Source of the DNA: Actinomycetes bacterium
GTDB lineage: Bacteria; Actinomycetota; Actinomycetes; Actinomycetales; Microbacteriaceae
Reading direction: 5' to 3'
NCBI GenBank assembly: GCA_023431405.1
Contig: JAEYVZ010000013.1
Span: forward strand, 1-41,398
DNA length: 41,398 nucleotides
The position numbers and the translations under genes were made by a program. Shown here piece after piece: positions 31,559-40,156 of the stretch. Numbering within the stretch: the stretch's first letter is position 1; every line of letters begins with the position of its first letter. A model generated the notes under the pieces. It worked only from the letters and a program-made list of their open reading frames with translations. It had not been told where the DNA came from and made no database searches.

Positions 31559-32901
31559 CGGCGACGAAGCTCGAGGCGCGCCGGGGACTCGGACGCGACT
31601 TCGGCAAGCTGTGGACGGCAGCAGCGTTCAGCAACCTGGCCGACGGTCTGGGACGGACCGCGGTGCCGCTGGCGGCGACCACCCTGACCAGAGATCCCCT
31701 CCTCATCTCCGTGATCGCCGCTCTGGCGTTCGTGCCCTGGCTCGTCTTCGGACTCCCCGCGGGCATGATCGTGGACCGCTTCGATCGACGCGTCATCATG
31801 TCGCTCGCGAACACGATCCGCGGCGCCGTCGCGGTGTGGCTGGCGCTCCTGGCGAGCACCGGAACTCTGACGCTGTGGGCGCTGTTCGTCGGAACGCTCA
31901 TCTTCGGCCTCGGTGAAACGCTCTTCGACAACGCGACCAACGCGGTCATCCCGGGTGTGGTGGGGCGCGATCAGCTCGATCGGGCGAACGGCTGGATGCA
32001 GGCCGCGCAGATCACGATCGACAATTTCGTGGCGACTCCCATCGCCGGCGTGCTTTTCGCCGTCTCCCTCGGGCTCCCGCTGTGGGCGGCGAGTGCCGGA
32101 TACCTGATCCCGATCGTCCTTGCGTTGCTGCTTCCGCTGTCGGCGGCGCGGCCGCTGCGACGGAACGCGGAAGACATAGCGATGACGACGGCAGGGGACG
32201 TCGCGGCCGGCGTGGTCGCTGAACCCCTCACCGCCGGTGACCCGACGCCCCATGTCGGCACGCGGGAAGCTGTGCTGTATCTCTGGCGCCACCGCTACCT
32301 GCGCGCAATGGTCGTCTTCACCTCTCTGATCGGCTCCCTGCTCTCGTTCGCCCAGGCCGTGATCATCCTCTTCTTCCTGGAGACGATGGGCGTGAACGTG
32401 GCAGCGATCGGCTTCATCACCGCGGGGATCGGCGTAGGGGCCCTTGCCGGCTCGCTCGTCTCGCCTCAATTGGTCGCGCGGTTCGGTCGCGGACCGGTCA
32501 TGCTCGGGGCCGTGCTCATGACCGGGATCATGCTGCTTCTGACCGGACTCGCCCCGGAGGTGTGGACCGCCGTGCTCACGTTCTCCCTCTCCGCCGGCGC
32601 AGTGGCGGTGTGGAACGTGCCGTGGGGGAGCCTCCGCCAGCAGATCGTTCCGCCCGAGATCTTCGGCCGCGTCCTCGGAGTCATCCGCACGGCCACCTGG
32701 GGACTGTTCCCCGTCGCCACCCTCATCGGGGGCTGGGTCGGACGCTCCGACCTCCGCCTCCCGTTCTGGCTCGGGGGCGCGGTGGTCGTCGTCGCCAGCC
32801 TGTTCGCTGCACGGCTCCTCGTCGACGGCACCCGCCGCGCGGGAGCCGAAGCCGCCGAGCCACCCAGGCGGGAGTCGGCTCAGCCGAACTCGTCTTCGTG
32901 A
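31555..32901 (+). CDS. MFS transporter (drug/siderophore exporter type)
   Basis: This 448-aa membrane protein has about 12 hydrophobic segments and a central loop near residues 200-235. The MFS motif A-like sequence between TM2 and TM3 reads GLPAGMIVDRFDRRVIM. Other segments include LWTAAAFSNLADGLGRTAVPLAA in TM1 and GIGVGALAGSLVSPQLVARFGRG in the second half. It groups with EntS/MFS_3-like exporters, so proton-driven efflux of a small molecule is expected; the substrate is unknown. It is third in the operon led by the ArsR-type regulator, typical of inducible efflux. The last 22 bp overlap the convergent small gene. Confidence 0.92.
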   Translation: MTATKLEARRGLGRDFGKLWTAAAFSNLADGLGRTAVPLAATTLTRDPLLISVIAALAFVPWLVFGLPAGMIVDRFDRRVIMSLANTIRGAVAVWLALLASTGTLTLWALFVGTLIFGLGETLFDNATNAVIPGVVGRDQLDRANGWMQAAQITIDNFVATPIAGVLFAVSLGLPLWAASAGYLIPIVLALLLPLSAARPLRRNAEDIAMTTAGDVAAGVVAEPLTAGDPTPHVGTREAVLYLWRHRYLRAMVVFTSLIGSLLSFAQAVIILFFLETMGVNVAAIGFITAGIGVGALAGSLVSPQLVARFGRGPVMLGAVLMTGIMLLLTGLAPEVWTAVLTFSLSAGAVAVWNVPWGSLRQQIVPPEIFGRVLGVIRTATWGLFPVATLIGGWVGRSDLRLPFWLGGAVVVVASLFAARLLVDGTRRAGAEAAEPPRRESAQPNSSS

Positions 32902-33128
32902 TCGTGGCGCACGATCACGGCACCGTCGGCCGTGGCCTCCACGATCACACCCGTATCGAGTTCGGCGACGGGGCGCCCTTCAAGGAAGGTGAGTGTCCAG
33001 CTCGGGCGAGGCTGGCCGAGCTGATCGCCGGGAATCGCCTCGTCGATGATCTGGATCTGCTCGTGGAGAACCGCGGGCACCGCCGCGGGAAGCGGCGCCC
33101 CGCTCGTCCAGCGCGTACCGAGGCGCAT
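32880..33128 (-). CDS. small hypothetical protein downstream of valS
   Basis: This 82-aa protein starts MRLGTRWTSGAPLP at ATG 33128, only 1 bp after the valS stop, so it is read from the valS transcript. It contains HEQIQIIDEAIP, PSWTLTFLEGRPVAELDTG and VIVEATADGAVIVRHDHEDEFG, a beta-rich acidic protein without Cys or signal. I do not recognise a family. The longer frame to 33218 lies inside valS and is ignored. Its 3' end overlaps the convergent exporter gene by 22 bp. Confidence 0.75.
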   Translation of the reverse strand: MRLGTRWTSGAPLPAAVPAVLHEQIQIIDEAIPGDQLGQPRPSWTLTFLEGRPVAELDTGVIVEATADGAVIVRHDHEDEFG

Positions 33129-33129
33129 G

Positions 33130-35700
33130 TCACGCCTCCTGCGGCACGAGAACGATGTCGCGCACGGCGAGCGATTCGGACGACGCGTACTCGACGGTGC
33201 CGATGCGGCCCACCGCACGAAGATCGCCCTCAGCGGAACGCACGGCCTCCAGCGCGGTTTCAGGGCCGACGATCGTGAGGCTCTCCACCTGCGTCTTCTG
33301 CGAAGCCTTCGCCTCGGTCTTGGCCCGTCGCACCGCGATCAGCGCTTCACCGACGGCTTCGAGCACCGACGGGTCGCCCTGGATTCCCAGAGGCTCCGGC
33401 CAGGCCGCGGTGTGAATGGAGCCCTCTTCGAACCATGACCACGCCTCTTCGGTCGCGAACGACAGCACGGGCGCGAGGAGGCGCAGAAGCGAGGAGAGCG
33501 CAAGCCGCAGTGCGAGCGCCGCGGAGGCCTGTCCGCTGTCGGCCTGGTTGTACGCGCGCTCCTTCACGAGCTCGAGATAGTCGTCGCAGAACGTCCAGAA
33601 GAACGCCTCGGTGACCTCCAGCGCGCGGGCGTGGTCGTAGGAGGCGAAGGCCTTCGTCGCCTCTGCGATCACCCGGTCGAGCGTCGCGAGCATGGAGGCG
33701 TCGAGGTCGTGAGTGATCGCCGCACCTTCCGGCACCGGGAACGAGAGCACGAACTTCGCAGCGTTCAGCACCTTGATCGCCAGTCGCCGACCGATCTTGA
33801 CCTGTGTGGGATTCTGCGGGTCGAAGGCCGCATCGGCGCCGAGCCTGCTCGATGCCGACCAGTAGCGCACCGCATCGGTGCCGTGGCTGGACAGGATGTC
33901 GGCGGGGGTGACGACGTTGCCCTTGGACTTCGACATCTTCTTGCGATCGGGGTCGACGATGAATCCCGAGATCGACGCGTCGGTCCAGGGGGCGCGGTCG
34001 TCCTCCAGCGCACTGCGCAGCATCGTGGAGAACAGCCAGGTGCGGATGATGTCCTGGCCCTGCGGGCGCACGTCGAAGGGGGCGACGAGGTTCCACAGCT
34101 CCGGGTCCCGCTCCCACCCACCGGCCAGCTGAGGCGTCAGCGACGAGGTCGCCCAGGTGTCGAAGATGTCCTTCTCGCCTTCGAAGCCTCCGGGAACGCC
34201 GCGCTGCGACTCCTCGTAGCCCGCCGGTGCGTCGATCGTCGGGTCGACCGGAAGCTGGCCGAGGTCGGGGGTGATGACGCGGTCGTAATCACGCTCGCCG
34301 TTCTCGTCGAGCCCATACCAGACGGGAATCGGCACACCGAAGAACCGCTGCCGTGAGACCAGCCAGTCGCCCGTGAGGCCGTTGGTCCAGTTCTCGTACC
34401 GCACGCGCATGAAGTCGGGATGCCACGACATCTGCTGGCCGAGCGAGATGAGCTTCTCGCGGAGTGCAGCGTCGCGCGCGCCGTTTCGGAGGTACCACTG
34501 CCGCGTGGAGACGATCTCCAGCGGTCGGTCGCCCTTCTCGTAGAACTTGACGGGGTGCTGGAAGGGCTTCGACACTTCGAGGAGCTCGCCCGATTCCTGC
34601 AGGAGTTCGACGATGCGCTTCTTCGCGCTGAAGACCGTCTTGCCTGCGATCTCCGCGTAGGCGGCCTTCGCCGCATCCGTCACCAGGGCATCGGGCGCTT
34701 CGGCGAGCACACGTCCGTCCTGACCGAGGATCGTGCGGTTGGGGAGGTCGAGCTCTCGCCACCAGATGATGTCGGTCACGTCACCGAAGGTGCAGATCAT
34801 CGCGATGCCGGTGCCCTTGTCCTGCTGGGCGAGGGGATGCGCGAGAACCGGCACCTCGACGCCGAACAGCGGAGTGCGCACCGTCGAGCCGAAGTACGGC
34901 TTGTAGCGGTCGTCATCGGGATTCGCGACGAGCGCGACGCACGCCGCGAGCAGTTCGGGGCGTGTCGTCTCGATGTGGATGTCACCGGAGCCGTCGGTCT
35001 TGTGGAAGGCGATGCGGTGGTACGACGCCTGCTGCTCGCGGTCTTCCAGCTCGGCCTGCGCGATCGCGGAGCGGAAGTCGATGTCCCACAGCGTCGGCGC
35101 CATCGCCTGGTACGCCTCACCACGCTCGAGGTTGCGCAGGAACGCGAGCTGGCTGGTGCGGATGGTGTCGTCTGAGATCGTGCGGTACGTCTGCGTCCAG
35201 TCGACCGACAGTCCGAGCTGGCGGAACAGCTGCTCGAACTGCTTCTCGTCTTCGAGGGTCAGCTCTTCGCAGAGCTCGATGAAGTTGCGTCGGCTGATGG
35301 GAACCTGGTCGGCCGGCTTCAGGCTCTTCGCGTCGCCCCGGAACGGCGGGGTGAAATCAGGGTCGTAGGGCAGAGAGGTGTCGCAGCGAACGCCGTAGAA
35401 GTTCTGCACGCGCCGCTCGGTCGGCAGCCCGTTGTCGTCCCAACCCATCGGGTAGAACACGGTCTTGCCGCGCATACGTTCGAAGCGCACCTTGATGTCG
35501 GTGTGCGTGTAGCTGAACACGTGCCCGATGTGCAGGCTCCCCGAAGCGGTCGGCGGCGGCGTGTCGACGGAGTAGACGCCCGACCGACCGGACTGGGCCG
35601 CCCGATCACGGTCGAACAAGTACGTGCCGTCGGCGGACCACGCGGCATCCCACTTCTGCTCGAGGCCTTCCAGCGCGGGCTTGTCAGGGATGTTCGCCAT
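33130..35700 (-). CDS. valS: valyl-tRNA synthetase
   Basis: This 856-aa class I synthetase charges tRNA-Val. The HIGH motif is in GSLHIGHVFSYTHTD and KMSKS in KKMSKSKGNVVTPADIL. The editing domain sits between them (DGSGDIHIETTRPELLAAC). Start ATG 35700 (MANIPDKPALEGLEQKWDAAW) has GGAG upstream; the frame to 35991 is non-coding. A -10-like TAGAAT (35771-35766, minus strand) gives a leader of about 59 nt, with no T-box signature, unlike ileS. A small gene follows after 1 bp. Confidence 0.98.
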   Translation of the reverse strand: MANIPDKPALEGLEQKWDAAWSADGTYLFDRDRAAQSGRSGVYSVDTPPPTASGSLHIGHVFSYTHTDIKVRFERMRGKTVFYPMGWDDNGLPTERRVQNFYGVRCDTSLPYDPDFTPPFRGDAKSLKPADQVPISRRNFIELCEELTLEDEKQFEQLFRQLGLSVDWTQTYRTISDDTIRTSQLAFLRNLERGEAYQAMAPTLWDIDFRSAIAQAELEDREQQASYHRIAFHKTDGSGDIHIETTRPELLAACVALVANPDDDRYKPYFGSTVRTPLFGVEVPVLAHPLAQQDKGTGIAMICTFGDVTDIIWWRELDLPNRTILGQDGRVLAEAPDALVTDAAKAAYAEIAGKTVFSAKKRIVELLQESGELLEVSKPFQHPVKFYEKGDRPLEIVSTRQWYLRNGARDAALREKLISLGQQMSWHPDFMRVRYENWTNGLTGDWLVSRQRFFGVPIPVWYGLDENGERDYDRVITPDLGQLPVDPTIDAPAGYEESQRGVPGGFEGEKDIFDTWATSSLTPQLAGGWERDPELWNLVAPFDVRPQGQDIIRTWLFSTMLRSALEDDRAPWTDASISGFIVDPDRKKMSKSKGNVVTPADILSSHGTDAVRYWSASSRLGADAAFDPQNPTQVKIGRRLAIKVLNAAKFVLSFPVPEGAAITHDLDASMLATLDRVIAEATKAFASYDHARALEVTEAFFWTFCDDYLELVKERAYNQADSGQASAALALRLALSSLLRLLAPVLSFATEEAWSWFEEGSIHTAAWPEPLGIQGDPSVLEAVGEALIAVRRAKTEAKASQKTQVESLTIVGPETALEAVRSAEGDLRAVGRIGTVEYASSESLAVRDIVLVPQEA

Positions 35701-35800
35701 GGGTGTCTCCTCGAGCGATATGTGCGGCACCGTGTGAGCGTGCCTGAGTGTGGGTGGGGCATCTGATTCTATCCCGGCGGGGACTCTCCGCCGGGCGCCG

Positions 35801-36457
35801 TCAGAGGATGACGATGCCGACAGATCGTGCGAGCGCGTCGGCGTGGAAAGCCGCCTGCTCCGAAGAGAGCACGGCCCCGCGGAGTCCCGAGAGGTCGGTG
35901 AACCGCGACGCGTCGAGGCCCCGGAGATCGAGGTCGCGCGCCACGAGCCCCCGAGTGTCGACCTCGTCGGCTCGGCAGCGCTCGAAAGCAACCCGGTCCG
36001 CCTTCGCCTGGGGCAGATCGAGCGTCGTGAAGAGGCAGTCGACGAAGAGGACGTCGGTCAGACGGGCTGCGGCGAGGTTCGCGTACTCGAATCGGACACC
36101 CTCGATGCGCACCCCATCGGCCGTGAGGCGCACAGCATCGAACGTCGACGCGCGGCCTCCCGACCACGCGGTCTGGCGCCATCGAGCGTCGACAGCGCGG
36201 ACAGACCCGGCCACGACGTCTGTCAACTCGACGTCGGTGAGCGTCGTCCCCGTGAGCCGCCATTCATCCAGACGCGCACGCGTGACACGCGACTCGACGA
36301 CGTGCGCATGCTCCGACGCGAGCACCCCGGTGACGTCGGCGATCTCCGCTGCGGCGACCTCGCTGCGAGGCTCGATCGTCGGCAGCGGGGCGAGGACGCC
36401 CGGTACGTCTGGGGGCAGCAGGCGTGGGGCGGTCAGGGCGGGGGTGCGGCGAGCCAT
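35801..36457 (-). CDS. pentapeptide-repeat protein
   Basis: This 218-aa protein consists mostly of degenerate A(D/N)LXX-type pentapeptides from about residue 55 to 190 (for example RLTGTTLTDVELTDVVAGSV, FEYANLAAARLTDVLFVDC, LDLRGLDASRFTDLSGLRGA), forming a right-handed square beta-helix. Some family members mimic DNA and protect gyrase, but most have no known role. The N-terminus MARRTPALTAPRLLPPD is Pro-rich. TATCCT (36469-36464, minus strand) lies 6 nt before ATG 36457, so the start is leaderless; the frame beyond it is not coding. It lies between divergent ileS and co-oriented valS. Confidence 0.9.
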   Translation of the reverse strand: MARRTPALTAPRLLPPDVPGVLAPLPTIEPRSEVAAAEIADVTGVLASEHAHVVESRVTRARLDEWRLTGTTLTDVELTDVVAGSVRAVDARWRQTAWSGGRASTFDAVRLTADGVRIEGVRFEYANLAAARLTDVLFVDCLFTTLDLPQAKADRVAFERCRADEVDTRGLVARDLDLRGLDASRFTDLSGLRGAVLSSEQAAFHADALARSVGIVIL

Positions 36458-36548
36458 CCGACGAGGATACTCACCGGACCCCGTAGTCGGGACGCCCAAC
36501 GGGAACCGCCGGTACCGGCGCCGCCCGACATCGACACCGCCCGGCATC

Positions 36549-36554
36549 TATACT
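36549..36554 (+). promoter_or_regulatory. -10 box (TATACT) of the ileS T-box transcript
   Basis: TATACT predicts a transcript start near 36561, about 200 nt before ileS, leaving the complete T-box in the leader. The -35 is not clear. Confidence 0.55.
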
Positions 36555-36560
36555 TGGTGG

Positions 36561-36760
36561 AATCAGCAACGATCCGGCCATCACCGGGGAGCTCTCGGAA
36601 GAAACCCCGGCGCCGTCGGGGGAGTAGACCCGAGCGGGGCAGGCCCGTCACAGCCGTCGGAGAGAGGTCGCATCCGCAACGCGGATGGGACAAGCGGGGT
36701 GGTACCGCGGTCCGCAGAACGGATCGTCCTCGCAGGACGCATCGCACCTGCTGGAGAGAC
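36561..36760 (+). ncRNA. translational T-box riboswitch of ileS (ultrashort stem I)
   Basis: A short hairpin CCGG (36574-36577) / CCGG (36584-36587) has loop CCATCA containing the Ile specifier ATC (36580-36582), as in actinobacterial ileS T-boxes with codon in the terminal loop. A second hairpin ATCCGC-AAC-GCGGAT lies at 36672-36686. The conserved T-box GGGTGGTACCGCGG is at 36697-36710; its TGGT (36700-36703) can pair with the ACCA end of uncharged tRNA-Ile, and GCGG/CCGC flank the bulge. The ribosome site GGAGAG is just before ATG 36761, and there is no terminator T-run, so control is probably at translation: uncharged tRNA-Ile frees the ribosome site. Confidence 0.9.
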
Positions 36761-39700
36761 ATGACCTACCCCAAGACCTCAGCGTTCGGCCCCGCCGCCG
36801 ACGTCGTTCCCAGCCCGCGATTCCCTGACATCGAGCGGGAGATCCTCGAGTTCTGGAAGCGCGACGACACCTTCCGCGCGTCGATCGCCCAGCGCGAAGG
36901 CGCGCCCGAGTGGGTGTTCTACGACGGCCCGCCGTTCGCGAACGGACTGCCCCATTACGGACACCTCCTCACCGGCTATGCCAAGGACCTCTTCCCTCGC
37001 TTCCAGACGATGCGCGGCCACAAGGTCGACCGCGTCTTCGGCTGGGACACCCACGGACTTCCCGCAGAGCTCGAGGCCATGAAGCAGCTCGGCATCACGG
37101 AGAAGAGCCAGATCGAGGAGATGGGCATCGCCGCGTTCAACGCGAAAGCGAAGTCTTCCGTGCTCGAATACACGCGGGAGTGGGAGGACTACGTCACCCG
37201 CCAGGCGCGCTGGGTCGACTTCGAACGCGGCTACAAGACGCTCGACACCGGCTACATGGAGTCGGTGCTGTGGGCGTTCAAGAGCCTGTGGGACAAGGGT
37301 CTCGCCTACGAGGGACACCGCGTGCTGCCCTACTGCTGGCGCGACGAGACTCCGCTGTCCAACCACGAGCTGCGCATGGATGACGACGTCTACAAGATGC
37401 GTCAGGACCCGTCGGTGACGGTCACCTTCCCGCTGGTCGGGGCCAAAGCGGAGGCGCTGGGACTCACCGGCGTCCGAGCTCTCGCGTGGACGACGACGCC
37501 GTGGACCCTCCCCACCAACTTCGCCCTGGCCGTCGGACCCGACATCGACTACGCGGTGCTCCCCGGAGGCCCGCTCGGCGCCGCTGACGTCCACGCAGAC
37601 CGCACGGAAGGCGAAGGGCACCGCTACCTGCTGGCATCCGACCTGCTCGCGGGGTACGCGAAAGACCTCGGCTACGAGTCTGCAGACGCGGCGCGAGAAG
37701 CGGTCGAACGCACCGTTCGGGGCGCCGACCTGGCAGACGTCCAGTACGACCGCCTCTTCGACTACTACGCGGATGCCGACCTCTGGCACACCGAGAACGC
37801 CTGGCGGGTGCTCGTCGACGACTACGTCACCACCAGCGATGGCACAGGCATCGTCCACCAGGCGCCCGCCTACGGTGAAGATGACCAGCGGGTCACCGAA
37901 GCCGCAGGGATCCCCCTGATCATGAGCCTCGATGATGGCGGCAGGTTCCTGCCTCAGGTGAGCGACGTCGCCGGCGAGCTGTGGATGGACGCCAACCGGC
38001 CGCTGATCCGACTGCTCAAGGCCGAAGGACGACTCCTGCGCGAGGCCAGCTACGAGCACTCCTACCCGCACTGCTGGCGCTGTCGCAATCCCCTCATCTA
38101 CAAGGCGGTCTCGAGCTGGTTCGTCCGGGTCACCGCGATCAAAGACCGCCTCCTCGAGCTGAACGAGCAGATCACGTGGGCACCCGAGAACGTGAAGCAC
38201 GGCCAGTTCGGCAAGTGGCTGGAGGGCGCCCGCGACTGGTCGATCAGCCGCAACCGCTTCTGGGGCTCGCCCATCCCGGTGTGGAAGAGCGACGACCCGG
38301 AGCACCCGCGCGTGGACGTGTACGGCTCGCTCGAGGAGATCGAGCGGGACTTCGGGCGTCTCCCGGTCAACGAGGCGGGGGAGGTCGATCTCCACCGACC
38401 GTTCATCGACGACCTCACCAGGCCGAATCCCGACGACCCGACCGGACGGTCGACGATGCGCCGGATCGAGGACGTCTTCGATGTCTGGTTCGACTCTGGG
38501 TCGATGCCGTATGCGCAGGTGCACTACCCGTTCGAGAATCGCGAGTGGTTCGACTCGCACGCGCCGGCCGACTTCATCGTCGAGTACATCGGGCAGACAC
38601 GCGGCTGGTTCTACGTCATGCATGTGCTGTCGGGTGCGCTCTTCGATCGGCCCGCATTCGCCGGCGTCGCCTGCCACGGGATCGTGCTGGGCAGCGACGG
38701 GCAGAAGATGTCCAAGTCGCTGCGGAACTACCCGGACGTGAGCGAGGTGTTCGATCGCGACGGGTCTGACGCGATGCGGTGGTTCCTCATGGGATCGTCG
38801 GTGCTGCGCGGCGGCAACCTCGTCGTCACCGAGGAGGGGATCCGCGCCGGAGTGCGGGAGTTCCTGCTGCCGCTGTGGAACGCCTGGTACTTCTTCGCCA
38901 CGTACGCCAACGCCGCATCGGCGTCTCGGCTCGGTGCCGACGCCCCCGGCTACGATGCGCGCTGGCGCACCGACTCGACCAACGTGCTCGATCGCTACAT
39001 CTTGGCGCTCACCGGCGACCTCGTCCGCGACGTCGCAGCGGACCTGGAAGCACTCGATTCCACCATGGCCGCCGCCAAGCTCCGCGACTTCGCCGAGGCG
39101 CTGACGAACTGGTACATCCGTCGCTCCCGTGACCGCTTCTGGCTCGGGGTCGACGAGGAGGTCGCGACCTCCAGCGAGGCGTTCGACACGCTGTACACCG
39201 TCCTCGAGACGCTCACGCGAGTCGCTGCGCCCCTGCTGCCGCTCGTGACAGAACGCGTGTGGCAGGGACTCACGGGCGGCCGCAGCGTGCACCTGCAGGA
39301 CTGGCCGGACGCTGACCGATTCGCCGCCGCATCCGACATCCGCGCCGCAATGGATGCCGTCCGCGAGGTGTCGTCCGTCGCCAACGCCCTGCGAAAGAAG
39401 GAGGGGAAGCGCGTGCGACTGCCCCTCGCCCGACTGACAGTGGCCATGACCGACGCGGCGGCGCTCGCGCAGTTCGAGGACATCATCCGCGACGAGCTGA
39501 ACGTCAAGGAGGTCGTGCTGGAGGAACTCAGCGAAGACCTGGCGAACCAGTACGGCATCAGTCAACGTCTGTCGGTCAACGCGCGCGCGGCCGGCCCTCG
39601 ACTGGGCAAGCAGGTGCAGCATGTGATCGCCGGCGCGAAGGCAGGACTGTGGAGCGTCGAGGACGGCACCGTCGTCGTCGACGGCATCGCGCTCGAGGAG

Positions 39701-40156
39701 GGGGAGTACGACCTCACCCTGGAGGCCGGAGGCGTTGCCGAGGGCATCGCCATCGCGCTGCTCGGTGGCGGAGGCTTCGTGCTGCTCGACACCACGACGA
39801 CCCCCGAGCTCGAAGCCGAGGGCCTTGCCCGCGATGTGATCCGTGCCGTGCAGGACACCCGCAAGGCCGCCGGTTTCGAAGTGAGCGACCGAATCCGCCT
39901 GCAGCTTCTGTTCACCGATGCGGGTGATGCCAGAGCCGTGGCGTCCGCCTTCGGCACCGCACACGTGGCGGGGGAGACCCTCGCCCTCGACTACGCGGTG
40001 GTCGGCCCCGACGGGGTCGTGCTGCGCGGGGAAGGATCCCTGCTCGCCGCCGGGCACACCGAGGACGCGGAGCACACGGCATCCGTCGCCGCAGGCACCT
40101 ATGCGAATGCCGGCGGCATGACCATCGCCGTGTCGCGGATCGGAGAGGGATCATGA
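36761..40156 (+). CDS. ileS: isoleucyl-tRNA synthetase, eukaryote-like (type 2)
   Basis: This 1131-aa class I synthetase charges tRNA-Ile. The HIGH motif is PFANGLPHYGHLLTGYAKD, followed by FGWDTHGLPAELE; KMSKS is GQKMSKSLRNYPDV. The editing domain lies between (LAWTTTPWTLPTNFALAVG). The HYGH context, long length and C-terminal extension (about 950-1131) place it with the eukaryote-like type 2 enzymes, which as a group tolerate mupirocin. Start ATG 36761 follows GGAGAG inside the T-box leader; upstream frame is leader RNA. Its TGA overlaps the folC ATG by 4 bp, so folC is coupled to T-box control. Confidence 0.98.
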   Translation: MTYPKTSAFGPAADVVPSPRFPDIEREILEFWKRDDTFRASIAQREGAPEWVFYDGPPFANGLPHYGHLLTGYAKDLFPRFQTMRGHKVDRVFGWDTHGLPAELEAMKQLGITEKSQIEEMGIAAFNAKAKSSVLEYTREWEDYVTRQARWVDFERGYKTLDTGYMESVLWAFKSLWDKGLAYEGHRVLPYCWRDETPLSNHELRMDDDVYKMRQDPSVTVTFPLVGAKAEALGLTGVRALAWTTTPWTLPTNFALAVGPDIDYAVLPGGPLGAADVHADRTEGEGHRYLLASDLLAGYAKDLGYESADAAREAVERTVRGADLADVQYDRLFDYYADADLWHTENAWRVLVDDYVTTSDGTGIVHQAPAYGEDDQRVTEAAGIPLIMSLDDGGRFLPQVSDVAGELWMDANRPLIRLLKAEGRLLREASYEHSYPHCWRCRNPLIYKAVSSWFVRVTAIKDRLLELNEQITWAPENVKHGQFGKWLEGARDWSISRNRFWGSPIPVWKSDDPEHPRVDVYGSLEEIERDFGRLPVNEAGEVDLHRPFIDDLTRPNPDDPTGRSTMRRIEDVFDVWFDSGSMPYAQVHYPFENREWFDSHAPADFIVEYIGQTRGWFYVMHVLSGALFDRPAFAGVACHGIVLGSDGQKMSKSLRNYPDVSEVFDRDGSDAMRWFLMGSSVLRGGNLVVTEEGIRAGVREFLLPLWNAWYFFATYANAASASRLGADAPGYDARWRTDSTNVLDRYILALTGDLVRDVAADLEALDSTMAAAKLRDFAEALTNWYIRRSRDRFWLGVDEEVATSSEAFDTLYTVLETLTRVAAPLLPLVTERVWQGLTGGRSVHLQDWPDADRFAAASDIRAAMDAVREVSSVANALRKKEGKRVRLPLARLTVAMTDAAALAQFEDIIRDELNVKEVVLEELSEDLANQYGISQRLSVNARAAGPRLGKQVQHVIAGAKAGLWSVEDGTVVVDGIALEEGEYDLTLEAGGVAEGIAIALLGGGGFVLLDTTTTPELEAEGLARDVIRAVQDTRKAAGFEVSDRIRLQLLFTDAGDARAVASAFGTAHVAGETLALDYAVVGPDGVVLRGEGSLLAAGHTEDAEHTASVAAGTYANAGGMTIAVSRIGEGS

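Noticed and set aside
36779..40075. Open frame of about 1100 codons on the minus strand across ileS
   Set aside because: Antisense to a certain synthetase gene. The translation is His/Arg/Val-rich without motifs; such frames arise from high-GC third-position bias.
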